Below, in pieces: positions 62,772-64,000 of a stretch of DNA of 64,000 bases. The stretch is from Paucibacter sp. PLA-PC-4 (GTDB lineage Bacteria > Pseudomonadota > Gammaproteobacteria > Burkholderiales > Burkholderiaceae_C). Within the stretch, counting starts at the first letter, position 1. Each line of letters begins with the position of its first letter. The position numbers were made by a program, and so were the translations under genes. The stretch covers positions 124,001-188,000 of the forward strand of contig NZ_JAPFGP010000011.1 in the NCBI RefSeq assembly GCF_026241155.1, given 5' to 3'. The notes under the pieces are model-generated. The model ran no database searches, was not told the DNA's origin, and worked only from the letters and a program-made list of their open reading frames with translations.

Positions 62772-62846
62772 ATTTGTGGGGGTAATCTGACCTTGGTGTA
62801 GGGGTAGCTTGATTTGCCCCCACTTCTACCCCCACAAATCCGCTGG
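62772..62846. repeat. Integrase arm-site-like repeats, copy B
   Basis: ATTTGTGGGGGTAA at 62772-62785 is mirrored by TACCCCCACAAAT at 62827-62839, and a related GATTTGCCCCCAC starts at 62811. The right half nearly equals copy A at 49482-49513. They lie between the integrase start and the tRNA, where arm sites are expected. Confidence 0.65.
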
Positions 62847-62958
62847 ATCCAAAAGGAGCCAACAGGAGTCATGCGGATCAAGAATGATCGCAACTCATTG
62901 ATTTGCAACGAAGAACGAGAGTCAATAGGTGCCACACGGAGTCGTGTGGAGTCTGAAT

Positions 62959-63033
62959 TGGTCCCTCCGGCGGGAATCGAACCCACATTTGCCGCTTAGG
63001 AGGCGGCCGTTCTATCCATTGAACTACGGAGAG
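62959..63033 (-). tRNA. tRNA-Arg (CCT anticodon), CCA encoded
   Basis: The minus strand folds into a complete cloverleaf: acceptor CTCTCCG/CGGAGGG, D arm GTTC/GAAC, anticodon stem GCCGC/GCGGC with loop CTCCTAA, T arm GTGGG/CCCGC with loop TTCGATT, discriminator A and CCA (62959-62961). Its 3' end faces the integrase, the usual arrangement for elements inserted in tRNA genes. Confidence 0.95.
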
Positions 63034-63109
63034 CTATTGCCCCGGAGCCCGGAGCGGCGCGAATTGTCGCATGAGCAGTGGATGCTGCCGCACAGGCAAC
63101 GCGCCCGAC

Positions 63110-64000
63110 CTACTCCCACTTCCACTGCCAGATCAGGTCCACCGCGCTCTCCTCGCCGGCCTGGGCGCGCAAGGTGAATCGGCGTGCGATGCGGTAGATC
63201 AGTTGCCAGCTGCCGGTGGTGGCGTTGAGGCCACGCTCGTAGCCCAGATACCAGCGGCGCGAGATGTTCTTGCCCAGGCGCACGATGGTGCCGCGCGAGT
63301 CGTCTTCGCCCTGGCTCAGCGACAGCTCGTCCAGCCCCAGATTCTTGATCAGCTTGCCCGAGGTGCTCTCGCCCTCGCCGCTAAGCAAGGCCAGCGCGGC
63401 GCGCTGCAGCAGAGCTGTGTCGGTGCGGCCCAGGCCGTCGGGCGCACGACCCAGCAGCAGCCACGAGAGCTTGTCTGTGTCACCCATATCGGGCTCCGAG
63501 AACAGCTTGATGCGCGGGTTCAGCGCCGTGCCAGTCAGCGTCACGCCGACCCGAATATCGGTGTTCGGGCGCACCGCCAGCACGTTCAGGCGCGGGTTGT
63601 CGACCACGCCAGCGAAAGTGATTTCGCCGCGCTCGATGTCCAGACGCTGGCCATAAGCGTCATAGGTGCCGCCAAACGTGCGCAGTACACCGGTCAACGT
63701 CGGCCCCGCTCCCTGGTGCACCAGCTTCAACTCGCCGCGCAAGCGGGTGTCCAGGCCACGCCCCTTGATGCGCAACTGCCGCCCCAGATCCAGCGCGAGC
63801 TGCACATCGATCTTTGGTGCCCGGCCGCTGGCGCGCGCACGACCGGCCTCGGCCACGGCACGGTCGGGGCGCAGTACCTGCACATCGTCATCCAGGCTGG
63901 GGGCATCGCCGCGACTGAAGTCGAACAGTCCCTCGTCGACGTTGAAGCGCCCATCGAGGCTGAAGGCTTCGCGATTGATCTTCAGGCTGGCTTGGCCGCT
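63110..64000 (-). CDS. tamB: TamB C-terminal part (gene continues beyond window)
   Basis: The frame is open to the window edge, so only the last 296 residues are seen. The DUF490/TamB C-terminal domain is recognisable: LTGVLRTFGGTYDAYGQRLDIERGEITFAG, NPRLNVLAVRP, VGVTLTGTALNPRIKLFSEPDMGDTDKLSWLLLGR and the terminal WQLIYRIARRFTLRAQAGEESAVDLIW. TamB spans the periplasm with TamA in outer-membrane assembly and lipid transport. It is conserved chromosome flanking the tRNA and island. Confidence 0.93.
   Translation of the reverse strand, partial: SGQASLKINREAFSLDGRFNVDEGLFDFSRGDAPSLDDDVQVLRPDRAVAEAGRARASGRAPKIDVQLALDLGRQLRIKGRGLDTRLRGELKLVHQGAGPTLTGVLRTFGGTYDAYGQRLDIERGEITFAGVVDNPRLNVLAVRPNTDIRVGVTLTGTALNPRIKLFSEPDMGDTDKLSWLLLGRAPDGLGRTDTALLQRAALALLSGEGESTSGKLIKNLGLDELSLSQGEDDSRGTIVRLGKNISRRWYLGYERGLNATTGSWQLIYRIARRFTLRAQAGEESAVDLIWQWKWE

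Overview
The window is high-GC DNA with dense, often overlapping genes. Bug-type tripartite-carrier receptors, tight catabolic operons, MocR/LysR regulators and many TonB receptors point to a betaproteobacterium of the order Burkholderiales (Roseateles/Paucibacter/Rubrivivax-like lifestyle). This placement is inferred from gene content only; no rRNA or marker gene is present.

Layout. (1) 1-3159: three tandem genes for a peptidoglycan-binding-like protein (cut by the window edge), a trypsin-like protease fused to a SleB-type wall hydrolase, and a membrane protein of an uncharacterised family. (2) 3614-12536: a four-gene minus-strand operon (TonB receptor, hydantoinase/oxoprolinase, DUF917, NCS1 permease) divergent from a MalT-like LuxR regulator. 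It looks like uptake and opening of a hydantoin-type ring. (3) 12736-14431: a decayed IS1182-like element with inverted repeats and a 4-bp target duplication. (4) 15066-30732: a catabolic island with a FAD 2-hydroxyacid dehydrogenase, aldehyde dehydrogenase, TPP decarboxylase, succinate-dehydrogenase-like complex, two-subunit fumarase/tartrate dehydratase, amidohydrolase, LysR regulator, two orphan Bug receptors and two putative sulfite/sulfate exporters. A near-identical 19-bp motif lies upstream of three of its transcription units. (5) 30782-45592: a peptide uptake and breakdown island with a MocR regulator, STN-type TonB receptor, SbmA-like ABC importer, thioredoxin, an unknown 288-aa protein, S9 peptidase, Lrp regulator, thioredoxin reductase, M3 oligopeptidase and an SxxK serine hydrolase. 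Two operator-like inverted repeats with the same half-sites and spacing flank the receptor/importer block.

(6) 46745-49513: an old island remnant with an AlpA relic, an XRE/DUF6036 toxin-antitoxin pair and a truncated integrase. (7) 49593-62958: a younger island next to tRNA-Arg(CCT). It has an intact integrase, AlpA-like regulator, zinc-finger protein, a phage tail tape-measure protein, a PrimPol-VapE replication protein, iteron-like repeats and an excisionase-like protein. It lacks capsid, portal, terminase and other tail genes, which suggests a phage satellite carrying its own tape measure. To its left are cargo-like genes of unknown function and a striking CAG/CATCAG repeat tract. (8) 62959-64000: tRNA-Arg and the 3' part of tamB, the conserved chromosomal flank.

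How parts fit: regions 2, 4 and 5 are scavenging modules that each couple envelope uptake to cytoplasmic degradation under a local regulator. Regions 3, 6 and 7 are mobile DNA of different ages.
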